This document shows, piece after piece, positions 16,586 through 25,704 of a stretch of 51,620 bases of DNA (position 1 is the first letter of the stretch; every line of letters begins with the position of its first letter). Under the pieces are notes generated by a model, which was given only the letters and a program-made list of their open reading frames with translations, was not told the DNA's origin and made no database searches. The stretch is from NCBI GenBank assembly GCA_005808475.1, contig SYLY01000192.1, positions 1-51,620 on the forward strand, given 5' to 3'. A program made the position numbers and the translations under genes. Origin of the DNA: Acidobacteriota bacterium (GTDB lineage: Bacteria > Acidobacteriota > Terriglobia > Bryobacterales > Bryobacteraceae).

Positions 16586-19500
16586 GTGACACTCCGGGTG
16601 CTGATTCTGCTGGCCGCGCCGGCCCTGGCGGTGGATTTCAACCGCGAGATCCGTCCCATCCTGTCCGACAATTGTTTTTCCTGCCATGGCCCGGACGAGA
16701 AGTCGCGCGTCGCAAACCTGCGCCTGGACACGCGCGAGGGGGCGTTCGCCCGCAAGCAGGACGGCGTTGCCTACATCGTGCCAGGCAAGTCCGGCGACAG
16801 CCTGCTGCTTCAGCGGATCGCCCACGCCAACCCCGTGTTGCGCATGCCACCCAAGGCGTCCGGCCGCGCCCTCACGGAAAAGCAGGTGGACGCCATCCGC
16901 CGCTGGATCGACGAGGGCGCCAAGTGGGAGACGCACTGGTCGTACACCGCGCCGCGCCGGCCCGATCCGCCCAAGACGCGGCTGCGCGGCTGGACCCGCA
17001 ACCCCATCGATCAGTTCGTCCTCGCCCGCCTGGAAAAAGAGGGACTGAAGCCGTCCCCCGACGCTCCGCGATCCACCCTCATCCGGCGTCTCACCCTCGA
17101 TCTCACCGGCCTACCCCCGACCCCCGGAGACGTGGATGCGTTCCTCGCCGACAAATCGCCCAAGGCGTACGACAAGCTGCTGGACCGTTTGCTCGAATCG
17201 CCCCACTACGGCGAGAAGATGGCGCTCCACTGGATGGATCTGGCGCGCTACGCCGATTCCCACGGCTATCACATCGATCCGCATCGCGACATGTGGCCCT
17301 GGCGCGATTGGATCATTCGCGCCTTTCAAAGCAACATGCCGTTCGACCGCTTCACGGTGGAACAACTGGCCGGCGACCTGCTGCCCAACGCCACCCGCGA
17401 TCAGAAGCTGGCCACCGGATTCAACCGCAACCACATGATCAACTTCGAAGGGGGCGCCATCCCGGACGAGTACCAGACGGAATACGTAATCGACCGCGTG
17501 GAGACTACCGCCAACGTCTTCATGGGGATGGCGATCGGCTGCGCCCGCTGCCACGATCACAAGTACGATCCGATCTCGCAACGCGACTTTTATCGCTTCT
17601 TCGCCTTCTTCAACGGCATTCCCGAGAAGGGGCTCGACGGAACGACGGGCAACGCGGCTCCGCTATTGTTCCTGGGGCACGAGGGCCAGGAGGCGGAGAT
17701 GGAGCGGCTGCGCGCGGCCATAAAGGACGCCAAGGAAGCGCTGAAAGAGAAGGAGATCGCAGCCGCGCAGTCCGCGTGGGAGAAGACGGCCGTCCCGACG
17801 GCGCAGCCCACGCGCGGCATCTTGGCGCACTGGGAGTTCGATGGCTCGCTCTCGGATTCGTCGGGGGGCTACCGTTACGCCACAACGCCCGGACGCGAAC
17901 CCGACTTCCGCGGCGGCATCGTGGGCAAGGCGCTTTCGTTCGGCAAGGGCTCCTCCCTCGTCCTGGCGCCCGTGCCCCTGCGCGGACCGGCGACGTTGGC
18001 GTTCTGGCTCCGCCACGGCGACGACAAGCCGCTCGAGATTCTGCGCGGGTCCGGAATTCGCGTTTACACTTCGGACGTTTTCTACGTACCGGACCGCAAG
18101 CTCGGCGGCGTGCTCGACATCGTCACACAAGACGCGCACTATCGGGCGAAGACCCACCTGCCGTTGAATCGCTGGACGCATGTCGCGTTCGGCGCGGGCC
18201 GTTTACACCTCGACGCCAAGCCGGTGGAGCTCGAAAAGATCGCGGACGGGGCGCGATCCGCGCCGTCCGAGTCTCCGCTCGAGTCGCGCGAGTTTCGCGG
18301 CCAGTTGGATGACATCCGCTTCTACGATCGTGCGCTGACCGCCGCCGAGTTGGAGATTCTGGCTGCCGATCTGCCTCTGGCGAGCGCCCTCGCCATTCCG
18401 CCGGACAAGCGCGGCAAAGAGGAGAAGGACCGCCTCCGCGAGCATTTCCTCGCCAGCGCCGCGCCGGAACCATTGCGGTCCCAAAGCGCCGAACTGAAGA
18501 AGCTGGAAGCGAGCCTGTTCGGCCTCGAGCACCAGGTCTCCTCCGCGATGGTGATGCAGGAGATGGAAAAACCGCGCGATTCGTTCGTGCTCGGCCGCGG
18601 CGACTACCGCAACAAGGGCGAGAAGGTGACGCCCGCCGTTCCCGCCGCGCTGCCGCCGCTTCCCAAGAACGCACCCGCGAACCGGCTCGGACTGGCGCGC
18701 TGGCTGGTTTCCCCGGATCATCCGCTCACCGCGCGCGTCACGGTTAACCGATTCTGGCAGAACTACTTCGGCATCGGTCTGGTGAAGACCTCGGAGGATT
18801 TCGGCTCGCAGGGCGAGTCCCCCGCCAACGTGGAACTGCTCGACTGGCTGGCGACCGAGTTCGTTCGCACCGGCTGGGACGTCAAAGCGATGCAGCGGCT
18901 GATCCTTGGCAGCGCCACCTACCGGCAGGCGTCGCGCGTGACGCCCGAGGCGCACGAACGCGATCCCGAGAATCGCATGCTGGCGCGGATGTCGCGCTTT
19001 CGTTTGCAAGCGGAACTGGTGCGGGACAACGCGCTGGCGGTGAGCGGACTGTTGAACGCCAAGATCGGCGGCGCGTGGGCGCTGCCGTATCAGCCGGGCG
19101 GGCTGTGGGAAGAGATGGCGTTCGGGCGCGAGTTCTCGATGCAGACCTACCGGCAAAGCAAGGGGCCGGATCTCTATCGCCGGTCGATGTACACGTATTG
19201 GAAGCGCACCGTTCCTCCCGCGCAGATGGCGACGTTCGACGCGCCGGACCGGGAGAAGTGCATGTCGCGCCGGCCGGTGACGAACACGCCGTTGCAGGCC
19301 CTCATCCTGATGAACGACCCCACCTATGTCGAAGCGGCGCGAAAACTGGCCGAGCGGATGATTCGCGAGGCGGGCTCCGATCCGGCGCGGCGTATCCAAT
19401 GGGCGTACCGCCGTGTACTAGCCCGATCTCCAGAGCCCAAGGAAACCGCGCTGCTGGTGGAGGCGGCCGCGCACCAGACGGCGATCTACGCCAACAGCGC

Positions 19501-19633
19501 GGACAAGGCGCGTCAACTGCTGTCGTCGGGCGAGTCGCCGCGCGACGCCGGGATCGCGGCCGGGGAGTTGGCGGCGTGGACGAACGTCGCGACGATGATC
19601 CTGAATCTAGACGAGGCGATCACCAAGGAGTAG
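16586..19633 (+). CDS. Cytochrome c/DUF1549/LamG/DUF1553 fusion protein
   Basis: A 1015-residue exported protein of the planctomycete-cytochrome family. A short signal sequence is followed by FNREIRPILSDNCFSCHGPDEKS, the PSCyt1 domain with one CxxCH heme site. NPIDQFVLARLEKEGL and RRLTLDLTGLPPTPGDVD start the DUF1549 (PSCyt2) domain, which also holds GCARCHDHKYDPIS. Residues about 410-600 contain a concanavalin/LamG-like insert (ILAHWEFDGSLSDSSGG, LDDIRFYDRALTAAE). The DUF1553 (PSD1) domain follows (LARWLVSPDHPLTARVTVNR, EDFGSQGESPANVELLDWL, NTPLQALILMND). These proteins are thought to take part in degradation of complex carbohydrates, but the reaction is not established. The GTG at 16586 is the start that yields the signal peptide. 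The usual DUF1501 partner is not adjacent. Confidence 0.93.
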   Translation: MTLRVLILLAAPALAVDFNREIRPILSDNCFSCHGPDEKSRVANLRLDTREGAFARKQDGVAYIVPGKSGDSLLLQRIAHANPVLRMPPKASGRALTEKQVDAIRRWIDEGAKWETHWSYTAPRRPDPPKTRLRGWTRNPIDQFVLARLEKEGLKPSPDAPRSTLIRRLTLDLTGLPPTPGDVDAFLADKSPKAYDKLLDRLLESPHYGEKMALHWMDLARYADSHGYHIDPHRDMWPWRDWIIRAFQSNMPFDRFTVEQLAGDLLPNATRDQKLATGFNRNHMINFEGGAIPDEYQTEYVIDRVETTANVFMGMAIGCARCHDHKYDPISQRDFYRFFAFFNGIPEKGLDGTTGNAAPLLFLGHEGQEAEMERLRAAIKDAKEALKEKEIAAAQSAWEKTAVPTAQPTRGILAHWEFDGSLSDSSGGYRYATTPGREPDFRGGIVGKALSFGKGSSLVLAPVPLRGPATLAFWLRHGDDKPLEILRGSGIRVYTSDVFYVPDRKLGGVLDIVTQDAHYRAKTHLPLNRWTHVAFGAGRLHLDAKPVELEKIADGARSAPSESPLESREFRGQLDDIRFYDRALTAAELEILAADLPLASALAIPPDKRGKEEKDRLREHFLASAAPEPLRSQSAELKKLEASLFGLEHQVSSAMVMQEMEKPRDSFVLGRGDYRNKGEKVTPAVPAALPPLPKNAPANRLGLARWLVSPDHPLTARVTVNRFWQNYFGIGLVKTSEDFGSQGESPANVELLDWLATEFVRTGWDVKAMQRLILGSATYRQASRVTPEAHERDPENRMLARMSRFRLQAELVRDNALAVSGLLNAKIGGAWALPYQPGGLWEEMAFGREFSMQTYRQSKGPDLYRRSMYTYWKRTVPPAQMATFDAPDREKCMSRRPVTNTPLQALILMNDPTYVEAARKLAERMIREAGSDPARRIQWAYRRVLARSPEPKETALLVEAAAHQTAIYANSADKARQLLSSGESPRDAGIAAGELAAWTNVATMILNLDEAITKE

Positions 19634-19672
19634 CCGCGGGCCGGATGGCCTTGCGATGCCGAGCCGCGATTT

Positions 19673-19686
19673 GATAGGCTCCTATC
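19673..19686. repeat. Short palindrome upstream of the CocE-like gene
   Basis: GATAGG and CCTATC form a perfect inverted repeat around CT, ending 7 bases before the ATG at 19694. It overlaps the place where a ribosome-binding site should be, so it may be an operator or a small hairpin. No regulator was identified. Confidence 0.3.
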
Positions 19687-19693
19687 CACCGCC

Positions 19694-21463
19694 ATGAAAC
19701 GCTTTCTCCTCGCAGCACTGTGCCTTCCGTTGGGCGCCGCCGTTCAGTTCCCCAACGACTACGCTCCCACCAACCAGGTGGCCATGGACAACTTCGTCGC
19801 CATACCCATGCGCGACGGCGTCAAACTCCTCGCCGACATCTACCGGCCCACCGCGCCCGGCAAATACCCGGTCATCGTCAGCCGGACGCCATACAGCACC
19901 GAGCGAGCGCCGAACTCCTACGAATCCGCCGTCTATTTCGCCCAGCGCGGCTACGTGTACGTGTACCAGGACGTTCGCGGCCGCCACGAGTCGGAGGGCA
20001 AGTGGGAGCCGTTCCGCAACGACATCGGAGACGGCTATGACACGATCGAATGGGCGGCAAAACAGCCGTGGTCGAACGGCAAGGTCGGCATGCAGGGTGG
20101 ATCGTATCTCGGCCACGTGCAGTGGCGGGCCGCGATGTCGAAGCCGCCGCATCTGGTCACGATCTTCCCGGCGGTCGCCGCCACCAGCCTTTATCACGAT
20201 TGGATCACGCTCAACGGCGGCTGGCGATTGTCGTTCAACTTCGGCTGGGGTCCGGTGCGCCAGGAGTCCCGCATCATGCAGAACACGGGCATGCACACCA
20301 TGCCAGGCGGACCCGAGTCCATCTCGTTCGACCGAATGCTGTGGAGCATGCCGCTCTATACGATGCAGAAGCTGGCCGGCCGCAACGCCCAGTTCTATCG
20401 CGACTGGATCGACCACCCCGACTACGACGCGTACTGGAAGAAGCTGAACGCGGAAGAGATGTTCGACCAGATCGGAATCCCCGTACACACCTTCGGCGGC
20501 TTCTTCGATATCTTCAGCCAGGGGACGATTCGCGGCTACGCCGGCGTCAGCGCGAAAGGCGCCACCCCGCAGGCGCGCAAAGGGAGCAACCTGGTGATCG
20601 GACCTTGGGGGCACGGCTCATCGCGCAAATTCGGCGACATCGACTTCGGCGAGCACGCCCACGTTAGCCAACACTCGCTCGAACTGCGCTGGTACGATTT
20701 CTGGCTCAAGGGTCTGCGCAACGGACTGGACTCCGAGCCGCCAGTGAAGATCTACCTGATGGGCCGCAACGAATGGCGGCACGAGAACGAGTACCCCTTG
20801 GCGCGGACGCAGTACCGCAAGCTGTTCCTGCGCTCGGGCGGACGCGCGAACGGATCGCAGGGCGACGGGCGCCTGTCCTGGGACTCGCCCGGCGACGAGA
20901 AGGCCGATGGCTACCGGTACGATCCGGACAATCCGGTCCCGAGCCTGGGCGGCAACAACTGTTGTGGCACGCCGACTCCGGCCGGGCCGAAGGATCAGCG
21001 TCCCATCGAGAACCGGAACGACATCCTGGTCTACACCTCGGACTACCTCACCGAGCCGCTCCAGGCGACCGGCCCCGTCAAGGTGGTGCTACACGCGGCG
21101 TCCGACGCGCTCGACACCGACTTCGTCGCCAAGCTCATCGACGTCTATCCCGACGGCCGGTCGTTCAACATGGCCGAAGGAATTCTGCGCGCGCGGTATC
21201 GCGAGGGCACGGACAAACCGAAGCTGCTCGAGCCGGGCAAGACCTACGAACTGACAATCGATCTGGTGGGCACGAGCGTCGAGTTCCAGCCCGGCCACCG
21301 CATCCGTGTCGACATCGCGTCGAGCCACTTTCCGCAGTTCGACCGCAATCCGAACACGGGCGAGGAATTCGGAAAAGGGACCGCGGTGAAGGTGGCGCGC
21401 CAGACCGTGCATCACTCCCGCGCCACCGCTTCGCACATCCTGCTTCCGGTGATTCCCAAGTAG
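19694..21463 (+). CDS. CocE/NonD family hydrolase (X-Pro dipeptidyl-peptidase superfamily)
   Basis: A 589-residue exported alpha/beta hydrolase. Residues 1-17 are a signal peptide. IPMRDGVKLLADIYRP and YVYQDVRGRHESEGKW are diagnostic of the CocE/S15 group. The catalytic triad is readable: Ser137 in MQGGSYLG, Asp272 in GGFFDIFSQG and His307 in IGPWGHG. The C-terminal third contains the jelly-roll domain (DILVYTSDYLTEPLQATGPV, DTDFVAKLIDVYPDGRS). The family hydrolyses acyl esters or amides; the true substrate may be an ester, a beta-lactam-like amide or a peptide. It stands alone, with a histidine kinase gene converging from the right. Confidence 0.93.
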   Translation: MKRFLLAALCLPLGAAVQFPNDYAPTNQVAMDNFVAIPMRDGVKLLADIYRPTAPGKYPVIVSRTPYSTERAPNSYESAVYFAQRGYVYVYQDVRGRHESEGKWEPFRNDIGDGYDTIEWAAKQPWSNGKVGMQGGSYLGHVQWRAAMSKPPHLVTIFPAVAATSLYHDWITLNGGWRLSFNFGWGPVRQESRIMQNTGMHTMPGGPESISFDRMLWSMPLYTMQKLAGRNAQFYRDWIDHPDYDAYWKKLNAEEMFDQIGIPVHTFGGFFDIFSQGTIRGYAGVSAKGATPQARKGSNLVIGPWGHGSSRKFGDIDFGEHAHVSQHSLELRWYDFWLKGLRNGLDSEPPVKIYLMGRNEWRHENEYPLARTQYRKLFLRSGGRANGSQGDGRLSWDSPGDEKADGYRYDPDNPVPSLGGNNCCGTPTPAGPKDQRPIENRNDILVYTSDYLTEPLQATGPVKVVLHAASDALDTDFVAKLIDVYPDGRSFNMAEGILRARYREGTDKPKLLEPGKTYELTIDLVGTSVEFQPGHRIRVDIASSHFPQFDRNPNTGEEFGKGTAVKVARQTVHHSRATASHILLPVIPK

Positions 21464-21473
21464 CGGGCGTGCG

Positions 21474-23039
21474 TCACCGCCGCACGAACGCCCTGGCCTT
21501 GGCGGACGCCGCGCGCGGCAGCAGCAGATGGAACGACGATCCCTTGCCCGGCTGGCTCTCCACCTCGACATGTCCGTTGTGGTGTTCGAGGATGGATGCC
21601 ACGCTGGGCAGGCCGATCCCGGCGTTGCGGCCCGGCAGGCCCTGCTGGCCCGGTTCGAACAAGCTGCGCAAGGTCGGATTATCGATGCCCCGGCCGCTGT
21701 CGGTGACGGTGAGCGCCGTCCAGAATTCGTTCTTGTTGTTCTCGTGGACGCTGGTGCGGACGGAGATGCGCCCGCCGCCCGGCATCGCGTCGCTGGCGTT
21801 CAGGACCAGGCTCTTGACCGCCTGCTCCATGCGGTCCGGATCGCCGCGCACGATTCCCGCGGCGGGATCCATGTCGACATCCATGCGGATATCGGCCGAG
21901 AGCAGCGCTTCCAGACGGGGCCGGACGCCTTCCAGCCACTTGTTGATTTCGATCTGTTCCCAGCGGTCGGGCTTGGGATCGGCGAAGCTCTGGAGCTGGC
22001 CGGCCAGCACGTTGGCGCGTTCACCGGCGCGGCGGATCGCCAGCACATCCATCCTCACCGGATCCTCGGACGTCAGCGAATCGAGCAGCAGGTCGGAATA
22101 GCCGTTGATGACGGTGAGATCGTGTTGGAAGCTGCGGGCGGCGGCGCCGGCCAGGAGCTTGGCGGCGTCCACCTGAACCAGCTTGGGGCCGGGTTTCTCG
22201 GCGGCCGGAGCATCCTTCGCGGTGGCCTCGGCGGGCTCTTTGTCGGTCGTCTCGACGGCGCTCCCGGGAGTCCGCATGACCATGGTCTCGTCGAGATTGA
22301 TCACCATGTCTCCGGGCTTTGCCTTGGGAGGCGCGCCCACGGCCCAGGGCGGCTGAAATTGAGCCGAGTTCGCCTGAAGGACTTCGATGGCCTCCGCCTC
22401 CTTGTACTGCCGGTCCATGAAGAGGTAGATCATCAGGCCGCAGCACAGCGCTCCGAACAACAGGTTGAGGGCGATATGGTTGACACGGCCATCCCGCTCC
22501 CACTGCACCATCTCCCAACTAGGCGCATCGACCGTGAAGATCGCCCCCCGGATTTCCGACACGGCCATGATGAGATTATCCCGGGCCTCCGCCTCGAGCC
22601 CGCGAACGTTGTCTTCCCGCGTCATGCGGCGAAGCTCCCAGCCGGCAAGCGATGCCAGCGAGAGGTATTGGGATGCCGTCGTCAGCGCGGTGCGGACGTT
22701 CCCCATGCCTTCGGCGCTCAGGTGAAGATCGGGCATACTGGTCTCGTAGATCTTCAACAGCGTCTCCACGCGCTTGGAGGCGGCAGTGGGCGAAGATTGG
22801 GTGTCGCTCCGCTGCCGGTCGATCTCCTCGAGCAGCGTCCCATAAAGGCTGTCCAGCCCCTCCTTCACCTGCGTCGACCGCGGCGACGGCAGAGGGTCGA
22901 ACAGGAGCTTGTAGAGGCTGTAGCCGTTCCAGGCGATGTAGGCGAGGGACAGCGACAAGACCAGCAGGTGGAACATACCCCCCACCGCCGGGCTGCTCCT
23001 CAGCCATCGAGGTTGGTGTCCTGAAATTCCGGGATTCAT
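21474..23039 (-). CDS. Membrane sensor histidine kinase
   Basis: A 521-residue sensor kinase. Two membrane segments (about residues 22-46, FHLLVLSLSLAYIAWNGYSL, and 188-208, IALNLLFGALCCGLMIYLF) bound a periplasmic domain of about 140 residues without an obvious named fold. A Pro/Ala-rich linker follows (230-290). The HisKA-like helix has FQHDLTVINGYSDLLLDSL with phospho-acceptor His306. The HATPase domain shows NASDAMPGGG (N box), DSGRGID (G1), and GIGLPSVASILEHHNGHVEV (G2). No cognate response regulator gene adjoins it; the NarL-type regulator at 30.8-31.5 kb is a possible but unproven partner. The gene is convergent with the CocE-like gene and divergent from the sigma factor gene. Confidence 0.92.
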   Translation of the reverse strand: MNPGISGHQPRWLRSSPAVGGMFHLLVLSLSLAYIAWNGYSLYKLLFDPLPSPRSTQVKEGLDSLYGTLLEEIDRQRSDTQSSPTAASKRVETLLKIYETSMPDLHLSAEGMGNVRTALTTASQYLSLASLAGWELRRMTREDNVRGLEAEARDNLIMAVSEIRGAIFTVDAPSWEMVQWERDGRVNHIALNLLFGALCCGLMIYLFMDRQYKEAEAIEVLQANSAQFQPPWAVGAPPKAKPGDMVINLDETMVMRTPGSAVETTDKEPAEATAKDAPAAEKPGPKLVQVDAAKLLAGAAARSFQHDLTVINGYSDLLLDSLTSEDPVRMDVLAIRRAGERANVLAGQLQSFADPKPDRWEQIEINKWLEGVRPRLEALLSADIRMDVDMDPAAGIVRGDPDRMEQAVKSLVLNASDAMPGGGRISVRTSVHENNKNEFWTALTVTDSGRGIDNPTLRSLFEPGQQGLPGRNAGIGLPSVASILEHHNGHVEVESQPGKGSSFHLLLPRAASAKARAFVRR

Positions 23040-23263
23040 GCTATTCCGCTAATCAAAGGGTACGCTGAAAGGCTTAGAATGCGAAGGCCGGACAGGTTCA
23101 TTTTGGTCCCACTGGCGGAATGCCAGGTTCCGGTACGGTTGGTTCTCCGCCGTTTCACACTCACCATAAGTAGTTGATTCCACGTCCGGTGTAAAGCCCC
23201 TTGGCGCCGGCCGCCGGAGCTTTCGGGAACTTTCGCCGGGCGACATGGCAAGAGAATCAGAGA

Positions 23264-23824
23264 ATGCAGACCGCCGAAATCAGTGACGCGTTGCTAGTAC
23301 AGCGTGTTCGCAAGGGCTCCGAGGAGGCCTGGACCGCTCTCTACCAGCGGCACCGCGTCGCCGTGTTCCGGTTCGCATTGCACATGAGCGGATCCCGCGA
23401 GATCGCCGACGAAGCGGTCCAGGACACCTTCATCACGTTCCTGGACCGCTTGGCCGAATTCCAGGAGGACCGCGGCGCCCCAATCGCCTTTTTGATAGGG
23501 ATAGCCCGCTTCAAGGTACTGCGTATCCTCCGTCAGCGGAAGCAGACCATCCCCCTGAATGAGGTCCCAGAACGCCCGTTCGAGGGCGACGCGTTGACGG
23601 ATCTCACGCGAGAGGAGTCGCGCTACGCGCTGCAACGGGCGATCGCCGCGTTGCCGGAGTCGTACCGGGAGGCGGTGGTACTGTGCGACCTGCGGGAGCT
23701 CAGCTACGAAGACGCGGCGAAGGTAATGGAATGCCCCGTCGGTACGGTGCGGTCGCGGTTGCACCGGGCCAGGCAGATGCTCATCGAACGGATGACCGCG
23801 AAAGGGAAAGGGTGTTTGGCATGA
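23264..23824 (+). CDS. ECF-type RNA polymerase sigma factor
   Basis: A 186-residue extracytoplasmic-function sigma factor. Region 2 spans about residues 15-85 (EEAWTALYQRHRVAVFRFA, ADEAVQDTFITFLDRL, AFLIGIARFKVLRILRQ). Region 4 spans about 125-175 (LQRAIAALPESYREAVVLC, LSYEDAAKVMECPVGTVRS, LHRARQML). The start at 23264 is preferred over an upstream ATG because it begins with a normal ECF N-terminus. Its stop overlaps the ATG of the next gene, which has a zinc-type anti-sigma motif, so the pair is a probable sigma/anti-sigma unit. The 224-base upstream gap contains GGAACTTT near 23227, similar to ECF -35 boxes, but no matching -10 was recognised. Confidence 0.93.
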   Translation: MQTAEISDALLVQRVRKGSEEAWTALYQRHRVAVFRFALHMSGSREIADEAVQDTFITFLDRLAEFQEDRGAPIAFLIGIARFKVLRILRQRKQTIPLNEVPERPFEGDALTDLTREESRYALQRAIAALPESYREAVVLCDLRELSYEDAAKVMECPVGTVRSRLHRARQMLIERMTAKGKGCLA

Positions 23825-24330
23825 GTTGCGAGAAGGTACGGGAACTTCCGCCAGAGGAACGGGCCGCGCACGAGGCCTCTTGCCCGGACTGCGCGCTCGG
23901 GGCGGCGTTGCGCCAGTTGGACGAGTCGGCGGGAGAGCCGTCGGCGCGAGTCGACGCGGCGGTGGCAAACGCGCTCCTATCGCGCCGGCCGCGCCGGGCG
24001 CCGTCCTGGTGGATCGGTGGGGCGGCGGCGGCGGCGGTGGTCGCGGTGGCGGCGTGGAACGGAGCCCTTAGAAAGGACCCGCCCCAAACGGCCGTCGACC
24101 GCCCCGCGCCCGAGTCGTACGGTGAGTTCTACGCGATCGGGCCGGGGCCGGTTCTGGAGCAGGGGCGGTTCGCGCCCGTCGTTCGAATGCGTCTTCCCAG
24201 ACGGGAGGTCGCGCGCCTGGGTCTGCCCATCCAATGGGAGACCCAGATTACGAGCGTCGAAGTGGATGTAGTGGTCGGCAGGGATGGTACGGCCAAGGCA
24301 GTGAGGCTGGTGCGGTTGGGGAATCAATAA
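23821..24330 (+). CDS. Probable zinc-type anti-sigma factor with one membrane segment
   Basis: A 169-residue protein. HEASCPDCA (His18-x3-Cys22-x2-Cys25) is the HxxxCxxC signature of zinc-containing anti-sigma domains, although the N-terminal domain is very short. One transmembrane segment lies at about residues 60-77 (WWIGGAAAAAVVAVAAW). The C-terminal periplasmic part includes VEVDVVVGRDGTAKAVRLVR, resembling the beta-strand region of TonB-C-like or sensor domains. ATG 23821 overlaps the sigma stop (ATGA). The function as anti-sigma is inferred from motif plus position. Confidence 0.78.
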   Translation: MSCEKVRELPPEERAAHEASCPDCALGAALRQLDESAGEPSARVDAAVANALLSRRPRRAPSWWIGGAAAAAVVAVAAWNGALRKDPPQTAVDRPAPESYGEFYAIGPGPVLEQGRFAPVVRMRLPRREVARLGLPIQWETQITSVEVDVVVGRDGTAKAVRLVRLGNQ

Positions 24331-24344
24331 GGAGCTATTGAATA

Positions 24345-25274
24345 ATGATGCGTCGAATGACGATTTTCGGATTGTGCGCCGCGGCGTTGTCGCTTGCGCA
24401 GGAAGTGAAGGAGCGGACCGAGAGACGAAGGGAGGTCCGCGTCGAGACGTTCGAGCATGCGGTCCCCGGACCGGGCGCGATGGCCGGCCTCGACTCGTCC
24501 GCGAAGGTCCATTTTGCCGCGGCGGCAACCGGCGCGGGCAAAGCCGTCGCCGGCGCTCCCTACTCGGCGGAAGGTATTACCGACTACGTACGCACGCTGG
24601 CCGACGGGACACGAATCACGCGGCGAACCACCGCCAAGTTCGCCCGCGACGGTCAAGGCCGGACCCGCGAAGAACAGACGCTCCCCGGTCTCGGACCATG
24701 GGCGTCGGGGGACGGCTCGAAGATGGTCACCATCACCGATCCCGTGGCGAAGGAGGTCTACATCCTCAATGAAAAGGACAAGACCGCCCGCAAGATCAAG
24801 CTGCCTTCGTCCGGCGCGGCTGGCGCCCCGGCAGCAGGTCGCGTCGTCACGATGCGCACGGAACGCCGCGTGGAGGTGATCCACTCCGGTCCCGGCGCGG
24901 CGGCAGGGACGTTCGCGGCCTCGGCGATTCCCGCCGACGTGATCATGCAGCGCGGCGAAGGCAAGACGGAGCAACTCGGAACGCAGACGATGGAGGGTTT
25001 GCAAGCCACCGGAACTCGCAGGACGCGCACCGTTCCGGCCGGCGAGATGGGCAACGACCGGCCGATCGTCTCGACTACCGAGAGCTGGGAGTCCACGGAG
25101 TTGAAGACGATCGTACGCAGCATCAGCCACGATCCCGAGTTCGGCGACACCAACTACCGGCTCACCGGAATCACCCGCGCCGAACCCGCGAAGTCCCTGT
25201 TCCAGGTCCCCGCCGACTATAAGGTGGAGGAAGGACCTGCCGTGTTCCAGTTCTTCCGGAGCGAAGTAAAGTAG
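24345..25274 (+). CDS. Exported protein of unknown function
   Basis: A 309-residue protein with a signal peptide (MRRMTIFGLCAAALSLAQ). The mature part is rich in Thr, Arg and Ala and has an YVRTLADGTRITRRTTAKF segment, then DGQGRTREEQTLPG and a strand-rich C-terminal half ending FQVPADYKVEEGPAVFQFF. I know similar proteins as acidobacterial hypotheticals beside sigma/anti-sigma genes, with no assigned function. GGAGCT lies just before the start at 24345, and only 14 bases separate it from the anti-sigma gene, so it is probably in the same operon and may be the output or a periplasmic partner of that system. Confidence 0.75.
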   Translation: MMRRMTIFGLCAAALSLAQEVKERTERRREVRVETFEHAVPGPGAMAGLDSSAKVHFAAAATGAGKAVAGAPYSAEGITDYVRTLADGTRITRRTTAKFARDGQGRTREEQTLPGLGPWASGDGSKMVTITDPVAKEVYILNEKDKTARKIKLPSSGAAGAPAAGRVVTMRTERRVEVIHSGPGAAAGTFAASAIPADVIMQRGEGKTEQLGTQTMEGLQATGTRRTRTVPAGEMGNDRPIVSTTESWESTELKTIVRSISHDPEFGDTNYRLTGITRAEPAKSLFQVPADYKVEEGPAVFQFFRSEVK

Positions 25275-25279
25275 CGGCG

Positions 25280-25328
25280 CGCGACCCGGGTCTATCCGGC
25301 GGCGGCCTTCGCCTGGACCCGGGTCGCG
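25280..25328. repeat. Perfect 13-bp inverted repeat at a convergent gene junction
   Basis: CGCGACCCGGGTC at 25280-25292 is repeated as its exact reverse complement at 25316-25328, with a 23-base spacer. It covers the intergenic bases after the exported protein gene and the last codons of the convergent thioesterase. No T-run follows on either strand, so it may act as a Rho-related or RNA-stabilising hairpin shared by both transcripts. Confidence 0.6.
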
Positions 25329-25690
25329 AACCTGGCCACGTTGACCACGTAGCGTTCGTGGGTTCCTTCGGAGATCTTCTCCTTTTCATCGAACGCTTCC
25401 ACCTTGAACTTGACGCGATTGCCGTCCACGTGGATCACCTCGGCGCGGAATACGGCGCTCATCCCGAGAGGCGTCGCGGCCAAGTGCTTGACGCTGACGT
25501 CGGTACCCACCGAGTCGTAGCCTTCGTCGAGCAACGGCTTGATCAGGTCGCGGCAGGTGAATTCGAGATGCCAGATCAGCCAGGGCGTCGCCAGGACGCG
25601 CGCTTCCTCGATTCCCATGAAGTCGATGGCGACATCGGAGGTCACCAGAAGCCGGCGTTCGTGCCGCCGGCCGAGAGGGATGTTTGGCAT
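25292..25690 (-). CDS. Hotdog-fold thioesterase, FlK-like
   Basis: A 132-residue single hotdog domain like fluoroacetyl-CoA thioesterase FlK and its wider acyl-CoA thioesterase family. VTSDVAIDFMG, EFTCRDLIKPLLDEGYDSVGTDVSVKHLAATPLG and FKVEAFDEKEKISEGTHERYVV follow the family pattern, with the Thr/Glu/His-type active-site positions present in TDVSVKH and EFTCRD. True fluoroacetate resistance is unlikely; general acyl-CoA hydrolysis is the safer inference. The gene stands between a convergent secreted protein gene and a co-directional VWA gene 14 bases upstream, so it may be transcribed with the latter. Confidence 0.85.
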   Translation of the reverse strand: MPNIPLGRRHERRLLVTSDVAIDFMGIEEARVLATPWLIWHLEFTCRDLIKPLLDEGYDSVGTDVSVKHLAATPLGMSAVFRAEVIHVDGNRVKFKVEAFDEKEKISEGTHERYVVNVARFATRVQAKAAAG

Positions 25691-25704
25691 TGAAGGCCAG
25701 TGTA

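Noticed and set aside
25292..25690. Fluoroacetate resistance from the FlK-like thioesterase
   Set aside because: The family is broad and no fluorometabolite genes are near; general acyl-CoA thioesterase is the safer call.
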